Shown here piece after piece: positions 9,563 through 17,473 of a DNA stretch of 64,000 nucleotides; positions within the stretch are counted from its first letter, which is position 1; each line of letters opens with the position of its first letter. Source of the stretch: an uncultured Lachnospiraceae bacterium. GTDB lineage: Bacteria > Bacillota > Clostridia > Lachnospirales > Lachnospiraceae. The position numbers were made by a program, and so were the translations under genes. The notes below the pieces were generated by a model. That model was given only the letters and a program-made list of their open reading frames with translations. It searched no databases and was not told where the DNA came from. The stretch lies in contig CAJUKV010000012.1 in NCBI GenBank assembly GCA_910587305.1, forward strand, positions 23,980 through 87,979, written 5' to 3'.

Positions 9563-9591
9563 CGCCTGAGATTTGTTCTCAGGCGATTATT
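9563..9591. terminator. Stem-loop between convergent genes
   Basis: CGCCTGAGA (9563-9571) pairs perfectly with TCTCAGGCG (9577-9585) around a 5-base loop, followed by ATTATT. It lies between the end of the small membrane-protein run and the end of the opposing lipoprotein gene. The T tract is weak, so efficiency is uncertain. Confidence 0.65.
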
Positions 9592-9625
9592 ATGTAATAT
9601 AAAAGATTTTGGTCAAAGAATTGTA

Positions 9626-10204
9626 CTAAGGTGCGGCCTCGGTGTCATCTGCGCCCTCGCTATCTTCCATTTCCGCCTCGCCTTCATCAGCATTTTCACC
9701 GTCTTGGTTTCCGGCCTCATCTTCTTCGTAGGTGAAGATTTCCTCAGGAATGTTTCCATGTATAATAGAAACAATGTATTGAAATCTTATGTTAGCCTGT
9801 TCATAATTCTGATATGCGGCGTCCGCAACGGCGGCGTCAAATTCTCCTTCATAGACCTGATGATAATAGGAAACCGCTTCTGACATATAGGCGCTGGCGT
9901 CATCTGCAAGCTCGTCAACGCCAGGGAATCCCTCGGGGACTTCCAAAGCTGCCATTTGGGCAAAAGAAGTGTCCATGGAATCAAGCAACGATAAAAGCTC
10001 GGCGGTTGAGGTTTCAGAATTGGGATCAATGGCATTGATGGAAGAATCAATGATTCGGATGTTTTCAAAAAACTGGTCCATATTCGCCTTGTAAATTTCA
10101 AGCTCCTCATTCTTTCCACAGCCGGTAAGGATAAGCAGTATAACGGCGGGTAACAAAAATTTCCCTTTCAGTTTATGTTTTTTCTTAAGAAGAGTTTTTT
10201 TCAA
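9626..10204 (-). CDS. Lipoprotein of unknown function
   Basis: A 192-residue protein with a lysine-rich N-terminus, a hydrophobic stretch (FLLPAVILLILTGC) and a lipobox ending in Cys29, so it should be lipid-anchored outside the cell. The mature part is helical, with no enzyme motif. The last 30 residues are almost all Glu, Asp, Gly and Ala. The start is TTG at 10204, with GGAGAT 8 bases upstream. It stands alone on the minus strand with its own promoter at 10265-10293. Confidence 0.75.
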   Translation of the reverse strand: MKKTLLKKKHKLKGKFLLPAVILLILTGCGKNEELEIYKANMDQFFENIRIIDSSINAIDPNSETSTAELLSLLDSMDTSFAQMAALEVPEGFPGVDELADDASAYMSEAVSYYHQVYEGEFDAAVADAAYQNYEQANIRFQYIVSIIHGNIPEEIFTYEEDEAGNQDGENADEGEAEMEDSEGADDTEAAP

Positions 10205-10264
10205 AACAGGATCTCCTATCTTATGTAGAAATTTCTGATATAAAAATGTTTTTTAACATAATTA

Positions 10265-10293
10265 AAGTTATCATAGATGGGAAGGCAAGTCAA
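10265..10293 (-). promoter_or_regulatory. Candidate promoter of the lipoprotein gene
   Basis: On the minus strand: TTGACT (10293-10288), a 17-base spacer and TAACTT (10270-10265). Confidence 0.5.
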
Positions 10294-10324
10294 CGTTACT
10301 TTTCACACATTGGACAAGCGTCCA

Positions 10325-10380
10325 CGCAGAGCGAATAGAAATTCAATCGTCACCGCGCTTTCGCTCTGCGCTATGTTTTT
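10325..10380. repeat. Hairpin element between lipoprotein and metH
   Basis: CGCAGAGCGAA (10325-10335) pairs perfectly with TTCGCTCTGCG (10360-10370), followed by CTATGTTTTT. The right half (CGTCACCGCGCTTTCGCTC, 10348-10366) closely matches 35164-35182 inside another structured element, with two differences. The 378-base gap 10205-10582 also holds the lipoprotein promoter and a possible folded metH leader. Confidence 0.6.
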
Positions 10381-10493
10381 GGCTATCCGATAGAAGTAGC
10401 AATTTAAAAACCTTATATTTATGGTAAATGGCAAATGAAGAAGTTTGTAGTTTCCGAAAAAGTATGATAATATATAGCAATGTAAATGTCATG

Positions 10494-10545
10494 GAATGTC
10501 CTATGGGTTTAGTCGTAACATTCCTGTCCGGGACTTTACGATTAC
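10494..10545 (+). promoter_or_regulatory. Possible folded leader of metH
   Basis: GGAATGT near 10494 can pair with ACATTCC near 10518. Alternatively AGTCGTAA near 10511 can pair with TTTACGATT near 10535; the two overlap at their edges and would compete. It does not match the SAM-I, SAM-II or cobalamin aptamer patterns I know. A possible -10 (TATGATAATAT) lies just upstream, near 10464. Confidence 0.3.
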
Positions 10546-10582
10546 CGGGAGGAAGGATTGCGTAGGATCAGGAGGTGTATAA

Positions 10583-13096
10583 GTGAATTTTACCGAATTT
10601 AGGTTACTTACGGAAAAGGGACTCGTTTATCTGGATGGGGCCACAGGTTCTAATTTGATGAAACGGGGAATGCCTGCAGGCGTGTGCCCTGAAAAATGGA
10701 TTTTGGATCATCCGGATATTTTTGCCGGATTACAAAGAGAGTATGTCAGGGCGGGCAGCAACATTATCTATGCGCCAACTTTTACGGCCAATCGCATTAA
10801 GCTTAAAGAATATCATCTGGAAGGTGAGATAGAGAGGATTAATTATGAACTGGTAGCCCTCTCTAAGAAAGCCGCAGGCGGTAAGGCGCTTGTGGCCGGA
10901 GATATTACCATGACAGGCAGACAGTTAATTCCTATGGGGGATATGGACTTTGAAGAGCTTATCGGCGTATATAAAGAACAGATTAAGCTGATTTATGAAG
11001 CGGGAGCGGATCTTCTGGTGGTAGAAACCATGATGAGTCTGCAGGAAACCAGGGCGGCCCTGATTGCGGCAAAGGAGGTATGTCCTTTACCTGTGATGGC
11101 AACGCTGACCTTTGAGTCCGACGGCAGGACGCTTTACGGTACGGACGGGATAAGCGCGGCAGTTACCCTTGAAAAATTAGGCGCCTGCGCGATAGGGGCC
11201 AATTGCTCCACCGGGCCTGATAAAATGGTGGAACTGATTCGGAATATTTCTAATGTGGCGTCTATCCCGGTGATTGCCAAACCCAATGCGGGTATGCCCA
11301 GCCTGAATGAAGAAGGGGAGACGGTCTATGATATGGACGCGGATACCTTTGCCCGGGAAATGAAAAAGCTGGTGGATGCGGGAGCTATGATTTTAGGAGG
11401 CTGCTGTGGAACAGGGCCGGAATACATTGAAAAGCTGGTAAATGCCACAAAGGATATGGAGCCGGTAAAGAAAAGGGAAAAATCTTCGGACAACTCCGGT
11501 GTCCGCTATCTTTCCGGTGAAAGGAAAACGGTAGCCTTTGGGCTTGATTCTCCTTTTATGGTGGTTGGGGAGAGGATCAATCCCACCGGAAAGAAGAAAC
11601 TGCAGGCCCAGCTAAGGGAAGGAAATTTGGAAATGGCGCTTTCCTTTGCAAAGGAGCAGGAGGAATGCGGGGCGGCCCTTTTGGACGTAAACGTTGGGAT
11701 GAGCGGCATAGATGAAAAGGAATTGATGCTTAAGGTTTTAGATGAGGTCACGGTGGCGACGAATCTGCCTTTATCCATTGATTCCAGCCATGTGGATGTG
11801 ATGGAAGCGGCCCTTCGAAGGTATCCCGGACGGGCGCTGATAAATTCCATATCGGGAGAGTCAAAAAAGATGGAACCCCTTCTTGCTCTTGCAAAAAAGT
11901 ATGGCGCTATGTTTATTTTACTTCCCCTTTCCGATAAGGGACTTCCGGAAAGCCTGGAGGAAAAGATTGAAATTATAGAAAAAATCAGTCAAAAGGCCCT
12001 TGAAATAGGGCTTCAAAAGGAGGATATTGTTGTAGACGGGCTTGTGGCTACGGCAGGCGCAAACCCAAATGCGGCAAAGGAGGTACTTGAGACAATCCGT
12101 TATTGCAAGAAAAACGGGTTTGCCACAATCTGCGGGCTGTCAAATATTTCCTTTGGTTTACCGGAGCGGAGTTTTGTCAATACGGCCTTTCTCACAATGG
12201 CAATAAGGGAAGGCCTTTCAATGGCCATTGCAAATCCTTCTCAGGATTTGCTTATGAATATAGCATTTGCGTCGGATCTTCTGATGAACAAGGAGGAGGC
12301 GGACAGCCGTTATATTGAAAGAATGGCGCTTTATAAGGAAAGAGCGCCCATTATGGCAGTCCCTGCGGCAAAAAGCCGGCCTGAAATGCCAGCCGATGGG
12401 CAAACTGCCGGGAAGGAAGCGTCTGACAGTCAGGTTTTAACAGAACAAGCTTCAAATGCGGGCCTTACTGACAACCAGGTTTATCAGGATGTGATGAAAG
12501 GCAACAGAAAAAAGATTAAGGAGCACACAAGGCTCCTTATGGAGGAAGGGCAGGAGGCGTCCCGAATTTTAAATGATATCTTACTGCCGGCCATTAACGA
12601 GGTGGGCGAGTTGTTTGATAAGGGAAAATACTTTTTGCCCCAGCTGATTGCCAGCGCGGAGGCTATGAAGCTTTCCATTGAATATCTGGAACCTTTTCTT
12701 GCTACGGATGCACAGAAAGAAGAAATGCCTGTGGTGGTAATTGCCACGGTGGCAGGGGATATTCATGATATCGGGAAAAATCTTGTGGCGCTTATGCTAA
12801 AAAACCATGGCTTTCAGGTGATTGATCTTGGAAAGGATGTGCCGAAGGAAACGATTGTTGAGCAGGCCATTCAAAATAATGCCAGCATCATTGCAATGTC
12901 CGCTCTTATGACTACCACCATGCAGGAAATGAAGCGGGTGGTGGACTATGCAAAGGACAAACAGGTTGAGGCAAAAATTATGATTGGAGGGGCTGTCATA
13001 ACTCCCGAATATGCAAAAGAAATAGGAGCTGACGGCTATTCCAGGGATGCGGCGGAGGCAGTGCGTGTGGCAAAGCAGCTGGCAGGACTGGTTTAA
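10583..13096 (+). CDS. Short MetH: homocysteine methyltransferase, pterin and B12 domains
   Basis: An 837-residue cobalamin-dependent methionine synthase without the AdoMet reactivation domain found in the ~1200-aa E. coli enzyme. Domain order: homocysteine-binding barrel (1-290) with the zinc Cys in GANCSTG (about 207) and GGCCGTG (about 271-277); pterin barrel (about 310-580, MVVGERINPTGKKK); a linker rich in Ala, Thr and Gln (about 590-630); helical cap; and a B12 domain with GDIHDIGKNL (about 724, the DxHxxG cobalt ligand). It moves methyl from methyl-tetrahydrofolate to homocysteine. The start is GTG with AGGAGGTG upstream. Reactivation must be supplied elsewhere. It is not obviously co-transcribed with ilvB. 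Confidence 0.9.
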   Translation: MNFTEFRLLTEKGLVYLDGATGSNLMKRGMPAGVCPEKWILDHPDIFAGLQREYVRAGSNIIYAPTFTANRIKLKEYHLEGEIERINYELVALSKKAAGGKALVAGDITMTGRQLIPMGDMDFEELIGVYKEQIKLIYEAGADLLVVETMMSLQETRAALIAAKEVCPLPVMATLTFESDGRTLYGTDGISAAVTLEKLGACAIGANCSTGPDKMVELIRNISNVASIPVIAKPNAGMPSLNEEGETVYDMDADTFAREMKKLVDAGAMILGGCCGTGPEYIEKLVNATKDMEPVKKREKSSDNSGVRYLSGERKTVAFGLDSPFMVVGERINPTGKKKLQAQLREGNLEMALSFAKEQEECGAALLDVNVGMSGIDEKELMLKVLDEVTVATNLPLSIDSSHVDVMEAALRRYPGRALINSISGESKKMEPLLALAKKYGAMFILLPLSDKGLPESLEEKIEIIEKISQKALEIGLQKEDIVVDGLVATAGANPNAAKEVLETIRYCKKNGFATICGLSNISFGLPERSFVNTAFLTMAIREGLSMAIANPSQDLLMNIAFASDLLMNKEEADSRYIERMALYKERAPIMAVPAAKSRPEMPADGQTAGKEASDSQVLTEQASNAGLTDNQVYQDVMKGNRKKIKEHTRLLMEEGQEASRILNDILLPAINEVGELFDKGKYFLPQLIASAEAMKLSIEYLEPFLATDAQKEEMPVVVIATVAGDIHDIGKNLVALMLKNHGFQVIDLGKDVPKETIVEQAIQNNASIIAMSALMTTTMQEMKRVVDYAKDKQVEAKIMIGGAVITPEYAKEIGADGYSRDAAEAVRVAKQLAGLV

Positions 13097-13185
13097 ATAG
13101 CGGCCGGCACGGCTGACCATATGGAAATAAAATCTCAATAGGCCTATGCAGGGTACGGAAAGTGTTACAAATAGTCTGTGGCAGC

Positions 13186-13239
13186 GCGGCAGCCTCAGAA
13201 CATACGATAGAGAAAGTGCCGCGCAGAAATGAGGAGAAA
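13186..13239 (+). promoter_or_regulatory. Hairpin leader before ilvB (leader family 2)
   Basis: GCGCGGCA (about 13185-13192) pairs with TGCCGCGC (about 13217-13224), directly followed by AGAAATGAGGAG, which holds the Shine-Dalgarno. The leuD gene has the same plan (GCGCTGC/GCAGCGC then AGAAATGAGGA) with one base pair of the stem swapped on both arms. Confidence 0.6.
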
Positions 13240-14853
13240 ATGACAGGAGCAGATGCAATCGTAAAATGTTTGGAAAATGAAGGGGTGGAGTATGTTTTCG
13301 GCTACCCGGGCGTAGCGATTTGCCCGTTTTACAACAGTATTTTGGAATCTTCCATTCAAACGGTCTTAATCAGAACCGAACAAAACGCGGCCCACGCGGC
13401 AAGCGGGCTTACAAGGGTTTCCGGGAAACCGGGAGTTTGCGCCGTTACCTCCGGCCCGGGGGCAACCAATGTGATTACAGGAATCGCAACCGCCTTTGCG
13501 GACAGTATTCCGTTGATCTGTATCACAGGACAGGTAAATTCGGCCCTCCTTGGAAGCGACGTATTTCAGGAGGCCGATATCACGGGCGCGGTGGAATCTT
13601 TTGTAAAATACAGCTATCTGGTGAGAGACGCCAATGATATCCCTCGGATTTTTAAGGAGGCTTTTCATATTGCAAACACAGGGAGAAAAGGCCCTGTGCT
13701 GATTGATGTGCCCATTGATATTCAAAATATGGAGGTAAAGAAGTTTTCTTATCCGGAAACCGTTTCCATGCGCACCTATAAGCCTACCGTAAAGGGCAAT
13801 ATGGTACAGATAAAAAAGGTGGCTGCGGAACTTGCGCGTGCAAAGCGTCCCATCATCTGCGCTGGCGGCGGCGTGCTTTTATCGGGCGGGGAAAAGGAGC
13901 TTCGCACTTTTGCCGAAAAATATGAGATACCGGTGGTTTCCACCATGATGGGGATTGGAGTGATGCCTACAAAGCACCCTCTGTATTTTGGTATGGTTGG
14001 AAACAATGGAAAACCCTACGCGAACCGTGCCATGAATGAATCCGATCTTTTATTGATGGTGGGCGCAAGGGTAGCGGACAGGGCCGTGAACCAGCCGGAT
14101 TTGATTACCAACAATAAAGTACTTGTCCATATCGACGTTGACCCTGCGGAAATTGGGAAAAATGTGGGGCCGTCCATTCCTCTTGTGGGGGATGCAAAAC
14201 ATATTTTTGACGATCTTCTTTTACAGGATTTTACCTGTGAACACAGGCAGTGGATCAAAACTTTAGAAGAGTACAGAGAAACCATGGCCCGTAAGAGAAA
14301 TCCCAATCCCGCTTATGTGGACCCGGCAGGATTCATCACGCTGCTCTCGGAAAAAATGGAGGACGACGGCGTTTATGTGGCGGATGTGGGGCAAAACCAG
14401 ATTTGGTCCTGCGGATACCACATTGTAAAAAAGGGGAGATTTTTAACCACCGGCGGTATGGGAACCATGGGCTACTCCATCCCGGCGGCTATGGGGGCCA
14501 AATTAGCCCAGCCTCACAGACAGGTGATTGCCGTCTGCGGGGACGGCTCTTTCCAGATGTCCATGATGGAGCTTGCCACCATGCGTCAGCATCATGTGCC
14601 GGTTAAGATTGTGGTGCTTAAGAATAATTATCTGGGTATGGTGAGAGAATTCCAGCACTACAACTATAAGGATAATTATTCGGTGGTTGATTTAACCGGA
14701 AGCCCGGATCTTGAAAAGCTTTCTTCGGCGTATGATATGAAGTTCCTTCGCCTTGAGAATATGGCTAAGGTGGATGAGATGATAGATGAATTTCTGAAAC
14801 AGGATGAATCAGTGCTTTTGGAATGTATCATTGATCCTATGGATTTGGTATAG
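13240..14853 (+). CDS. Acetolactate synthase large subunit
   Basis: A 537-residue thiamine-diphosphate enzyme joining two pyruvates (or pyruvate and 2-oxobutyrate) in the first common step of valine, leucine and isoleucine synthesis. Visible: the catalytic Glu in RTEQNAAHAASG (about 47), VTSGPGATNVITG, and the ThDP/Mg motif GDGSFQMSMMELATM through NNYLGMV (about 433-465). ATG 13240 is supported by GAGGAG 4 bases upstream; the longer frame to 13162 would read through the leader hairpin. The regulatory subunit gene follows after 17 bases. The sequence is closer to biosynthetic IlvB than to catabolic AlsS because of the adjacent small subunits. Confidence 0.93.
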   Translation: MTGADAIVKCLENEGVEYVFGYPGVAICPFYNSILESSIQTVLIRTEQNAAHAASGLTRVSGKPGVCAVTSGPGATNVITGIATAFADSIPLICITGQVNSALLGSDVFQEADITGAVESFVKYSYLVRDANDIPRIFKEAFHIANTGRKGPVLIDVPIDIQNMEVKKFSYPETVSMRTYKPTVKGNMVQIKKVAAELARAKRPIICAGGGVLLSGGEKELRTFAEKYEIPVVSTMMGIGVMPTKHPLYFGMVGNNGKPYANRAMNESDLLLMVGARVADRAVNQPDLITNNKVLVHIDVDPAEIGKNVGPSIPLVGDAKHIFDDLLLQDFTCEHRQWIKTLEEYRETMARKRNPNPAYVDPAGFITLLSEKMEDDGVYVADVGQNQIWSCGYHIVKKGRFLTTGGMGTMGYSIPAAMGAKLAQPHRQVIAVCGDGSFQMSMMELATMRQHHVPVKIVVLKNNYLGMVREFQHYNYKDNYSVVDLTGSPDLEKLSSAYDMKFLRLENMAKVDEMIDEFLKQDESVLLECIIDPMDLV

Positions 14854-14870
14854 AAAGGGAGGAAGCGGAT

Positions 14871-15356
14871 TTGAAAAAAATATATTCGGTATCAGTAGAA
14901 AACCGTTCCGGCGTACTTTGCAAGGTGGCAGGACTTTTTTCCAGACGATGTTTTAACATTGATTCTCTTGCGGTGGGGGAAACCGACGACCCGGCGGTGT
15001 CCTGTATGACGATTGTTAGCAGCGGGGATAAGCGCACCATAGAGCAGATTGAAAAGCAGCTTAACAAAAAGCTGGACGTGATTAAGGTTAAGACTTTTGA
15101 TGAAGCGGCCAGCATCAGCCGGGAACTGCTTCTTATGAAGGTAAAGTATAACAAGTCGAACCGCAGGGATATCATGGAGGTCTGCGAGATCATGAATGCC
15201 CATATTGTGGACATGTCCAAGACCATGATGCTCATACAAATGTGCGACACCTCCGAGCGGATACAGCTCTTTATCAATATGTTTAAGACGGTGAGTATCG
15301 TGGAGGTAGCCCGCACCGGCACCCTTGCCCTTCAAAAATGCAATGAAACAGAGTAA
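14871..15356 (+). CDS. Acetolactate synthase small (regulatory) subunit, paralogue 1
   Basis: A 161-residue protein with an N-terminal ACT domain (ENRSGVLCKVAGLFSRRCFN) that binds the feedback amino acid, and the usual C-terminal regulatory half. The start is TTG with AAAGGGAGG upstream. The third position before NIDSL is Cys where the family, and the second copy, has Gly-Tyr (SRRCFNIDSL against SRRGYNIESI). It lies 17 bases after ilvB and surely shares its transcript. A second, clearly diverged copy sits 150 bases downstream. Confidence 0.9.
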   Translation: MKKIYSVSVENRSGVLCKVAGLFSRRCFNIDSLAVGETDDPAVSCMTIVSSGDKRTIEQIEKQLNKKLDVIKVKTFDEAASISRELLLMKVKYNKSNRRDIMEVCEIMNAHIVDMSKTMMLIQMCDTSERIQLFINMFKTVSIVEVARTGTLALQKCNETE

Positions 15357-15361
15357 ACAAG

Positions 15362-15390
15362 TTGACTTTTCCAAGGTAAATTGTTAAAAT
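15362..15390 (+). promoter_or_regulatory. Candidate promoter of the second ilvN
   Basis: TTGACT (15362-15367), a 17-base spacer and TAAAAT (15385-15390), a good sigma-A match. It sits directly after the first ilvN stop codon, so the second copy can be expressed separately. Confidence 0.6.
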
Positions 15391-15401
15391 GTTTTTTGGT
15401 T

Positions 15402-15480
15402 CGGGGCTGTTTGGCGTTTGCAGCGAAAGCGATATGCCCGAGAGCCCGGACAGGCATGTAACCTTCAGATTGTCTGAATT
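15402..15480 (+). promoter_or_regulatory. Possible structured leader of the second ilvN
   Basis: Between the promoter and the gene: GGGGCT pairs with AGCCC around an inner GGC...GCC arm with an AGCGAAA loop (about 15403-15451), then the hairpin TTCAGA/TCTGAA (about 15464-15479). The string GCCCGAGAG recalls ykkC-type aptamers, but the other ykkC core elements are missing. It may be an RNA regulator of branched-chain synthesis. Confidence 0.35.
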
Positions 15481-15505
15481 GTTATGGAGGGAAGGAGGAT
15501 AAAAA

Positions 15506-16003
15506 TTGCGTAAAAAGGTTTTTCAGCTTATCGTTGACAATACTGCCGGCGTTTTAAGCAGGATTTCAGGTCTTTTCTCAAGAAGAGGCTATAACATTGA
15601 GAGCATTACGGCGGGCGTTACCGCAGATTCCCGTTTTACCAGAATTACAATTGTGGCGTCCGGCGACGACGAGATTTTAGACCAGATTGAAAAGCAGGTG
15701 GCGAAGCTGGTGGACGTAAGGGATATCAGGGAGCTTGCGCCGGAAAACAGTGTGTACAGGGAACTGGCCCTTATCAAGGTCAGGACAAGCAGCGAGCAGA
15801 GACAGGGCGTTATTTCCATGGCGGATATTTTCCGTGCCAACATTATTGATGTGGCTCCGGACAGTCTGATTGTGGAGCTTACCGGAGATCAGGCGAAGAT
15901 TGACGCGTTTATCAGTCTGCTTGAAGGATATGAAATACTGGAGCTTGCAAGAACCGGTATTGCCGGCCTTGGCAGAGGGACGGACAGGGTTGTCTATCTG
16001 TAA
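15506..16003 (+). CDS. Acetolactate synthase small (regulatory) subunit, paralogue 2
   Basis: A 165-residue ACT-domain protein (VDNTAGVLSRISGLFSRRGYNIESI), of the canonical IlvN/IlvH type, including the C-terminal half ending ELARTGIAGLGRG. The start is TTG with GGAAGGAGG upstream. It is only moderately similar to the copy at 14871 and has its own promoter. Which copy pairs with IlvB, or whether each tunes the enzyme to a different amino acid, cannot be decided from sequence. ilvC follows at 168 bases. Confidence 0.92.
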   Translation: MRKKVFQLIVDNTAGVLSRISGLFSRRGYNIESITAGVTADSRFTRITIVASGDDEILDQIEKQVAKLVDVRDIRELAPENSVYRELALIKVRTSSEQRQGVISMADIFRANIIDVAPDSLIVELTGDQAKIDAFISLLEGYEILELARTGIAGLGRGTDRVVYL

Positions 16004-16170
16004 TATACGGTGTCGGCGCAGTTATTGGCGGATTTCCATGGGGCAGCCAGGGCAGGAGCGGCTGTTGCCAAAGAGGAAAGGATAAAAATATTTTTTAATA
16101 TCATTTTTATTAATATAGTAAGGATGACCTGCAATGCGCGGCATCCGCTATTTAGGAAAGGAGTCAGAAA

Positions 16171-17190
16171 ATGGCAAATATTTATTATCAGGAAGATTGT
16201 AACCTGTCTTTACTGGAAGGAAAAACAATTGCGGTTATAGGTTACGGCAGTCAGGGACACGCACATGCATTAAATGCAAAAGAATCCGGATGCCACGTTA
16301 TCATCGGCCTTTACGAGGGTTCTAAGTCCTGGGCAAAGGCGGAGCAGCAGGGATTTGAAGTATACACGGCGGCGGAAGCAGCAAAGAAGGCGGATATCAT
16401 CATGATTCTTATCAACGATGAATTGCAGGCCGCTATGTATAAGAAAGATATTGAGCCCAATCTGGAAGAGGGTAATATGTTAATGTTTGCCCATGGTTTT
16501 AACATTCATTTCGGGCAGATTGTACCTCCCGCCAACGTGGATGTGACCATGATTGCTCCTAAGGGACCCGGCCACACGGTAAGAAGCGAATATCAGGCCG
16601 GCAAGGGCGTGCCCTGTCTGGTAGCCGTTCACCAGGACGCAACAGGAAAGGCTCTTGACAAAGCGCTTGCATATGCTCTGGCAATTGGCGGCGCAAGAGC
16701 AGGGGTGCTTGAGACCACCTTCAGAACGGAGACGGAGACGGATCTTTTTGGCGAGCAAGCTGTTTTGTGCGGCGGCGTGTGCGCACTGATGCAGGCGGGC
16801 TTTGAGACTTTGACGGAAGCCGGGTACGATCCGAGAAATGCATATTTCGAGTGTATCCATGAGATGAAACTGATAGTTGATTTGATTTATCAGTCAGGCT
16901 TTGAGGGCATGAGATATTCGATTTCCAACACGGCCGAGTACGGCGATTACGTGACAGGACCTAAGATCATCACGGAAGAAACCAAAAAGACCATGAAGAA
17001 GATTTTAAAGGATATCCAGGACGGTTCCTTTGCAAAGGAATTCCTGCTTGACATGTCGCCGGCCGGCGGACAGGCGCACTTCAAGGCTATGAGAAAGTTA
17101 GCGGCCGAGCATCCTTCGGAGCAGGTAGGCAAGGAAATCCGTAAGCTCTACAGCTGGAACAACGAAAACGATAAGCTGATTAACAATTAA
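16171..17190 (+). CDS. Ketol-acid reductoisomerase
   Basis: A 339-residue class I enzyme converting acetolactate to dihydroxyisovalerate. The dinucleotide motif GYGSQGHAHALN is at 24-35. The C-terminal knotted domain carries the metal/substrate acidic residues (TDLFGEQAVLCGG, then ECIHEMKLIVDLIY). The cofactor-selecting loop reads GLYEGSKSW (46-54), where NADPH enzymes often have Arg in place of Tyr48. AGGAAAGGAG supports ATG 16171. A strong terminator follows at 17263-17288, closing the ilv cluster. Confidence 0.95.
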   Translation: MANIYYQEDCNLSLLEGKTIAVIGYGSQGHAHALNAKESGCHVIIGLYEGSKSWAKAEQQGFEVYTAAEAAKKADIIMILINDELQAAMYKKDIEPNLEEGNMLMFAHGFNIHFGQIVPPANVDVTMIAPKGPGHTVRSEYQAGKGVPCLVAVHQDATGKALDKALAYALAIGGARAGVLETTFRTETETDLFGEQAVLCGGVCALMQAGFETLTEAGYDPRNAYFECIHEMKLIVDLIYQSGFEGMRYSISNTAEYGDYVTGPKIITEETKKTMKKILKDIQDGSFAKEFLLDMSPAGGQAHFKAMRKLAAEHPSEQVGKEIRKLYSWNNENDKLINN

Positions 17191-17262
17191 TTCGGAAGCC
17201 AAAAGAGCGTTCGTAAAAAGCACAGGTTGCTATGTTTGAAGAAGTAATTTTAAAGTATGCTG

Positions 17263-17297
17263 AAAGAGCCGCCGTGTGGCGGCTCTTTGTTACTTTT
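17263..17297 (+). terminator. Rho-independent terminator after ilvC
   Basis: AAAGAGCCGCC (17263-17273) pairs perfectly with GGCGGCTCTTT (17278-17288) around GTGT, followed by a T-rich tail. Confidence 0.9.
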
Positions 17298-17424
17298 CAT
17301 TGGATATTCGGAAACATCGCCCGGACTGAACGGAAACACTTTTTTGTGTAGATATTGTGAAATTATATGGATGAACTTCTCAAATCCATGCTTTTGTGGT
17401 AAAATCATAAATTGTTAGTTTTTG

Positions 17425-17473
17425 TGCCTGGTGCCCAAATTTGAAGGGTGCCAGGCAAGAATGGAGGATTGTT
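17425..17473 (+). promoter_or_regulatory. Hairpin leader before leuC (leader family 1)
   Basis: Outer stem TGCCTGG (17425-17431)/CCAGGCA (17451-17457); inner stem TGCCC (17432-17436)/GGGTG (17446-17450) with two G-T wobbles; loop AAATTTGAA. Then AGAATGGAGGATTGTT and the ATG. This is the strongest stem of the family. Confidence 0.75.

Noticed and set aside
10487..10582. SAM or cobalamin riboswitch before metH
   Set aside because: The conserved cores are not seen; only short competing stems are visible.
15402..15451. ykkC-type (guanidine, ppGpp or PRPP) riboswitch before the second ilvN
   Set aside because: Only a CCGAGAG-like string is present; the CTAGGG and ACGG-type core elements I know are absent. 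Kept only as a generic structured leader.
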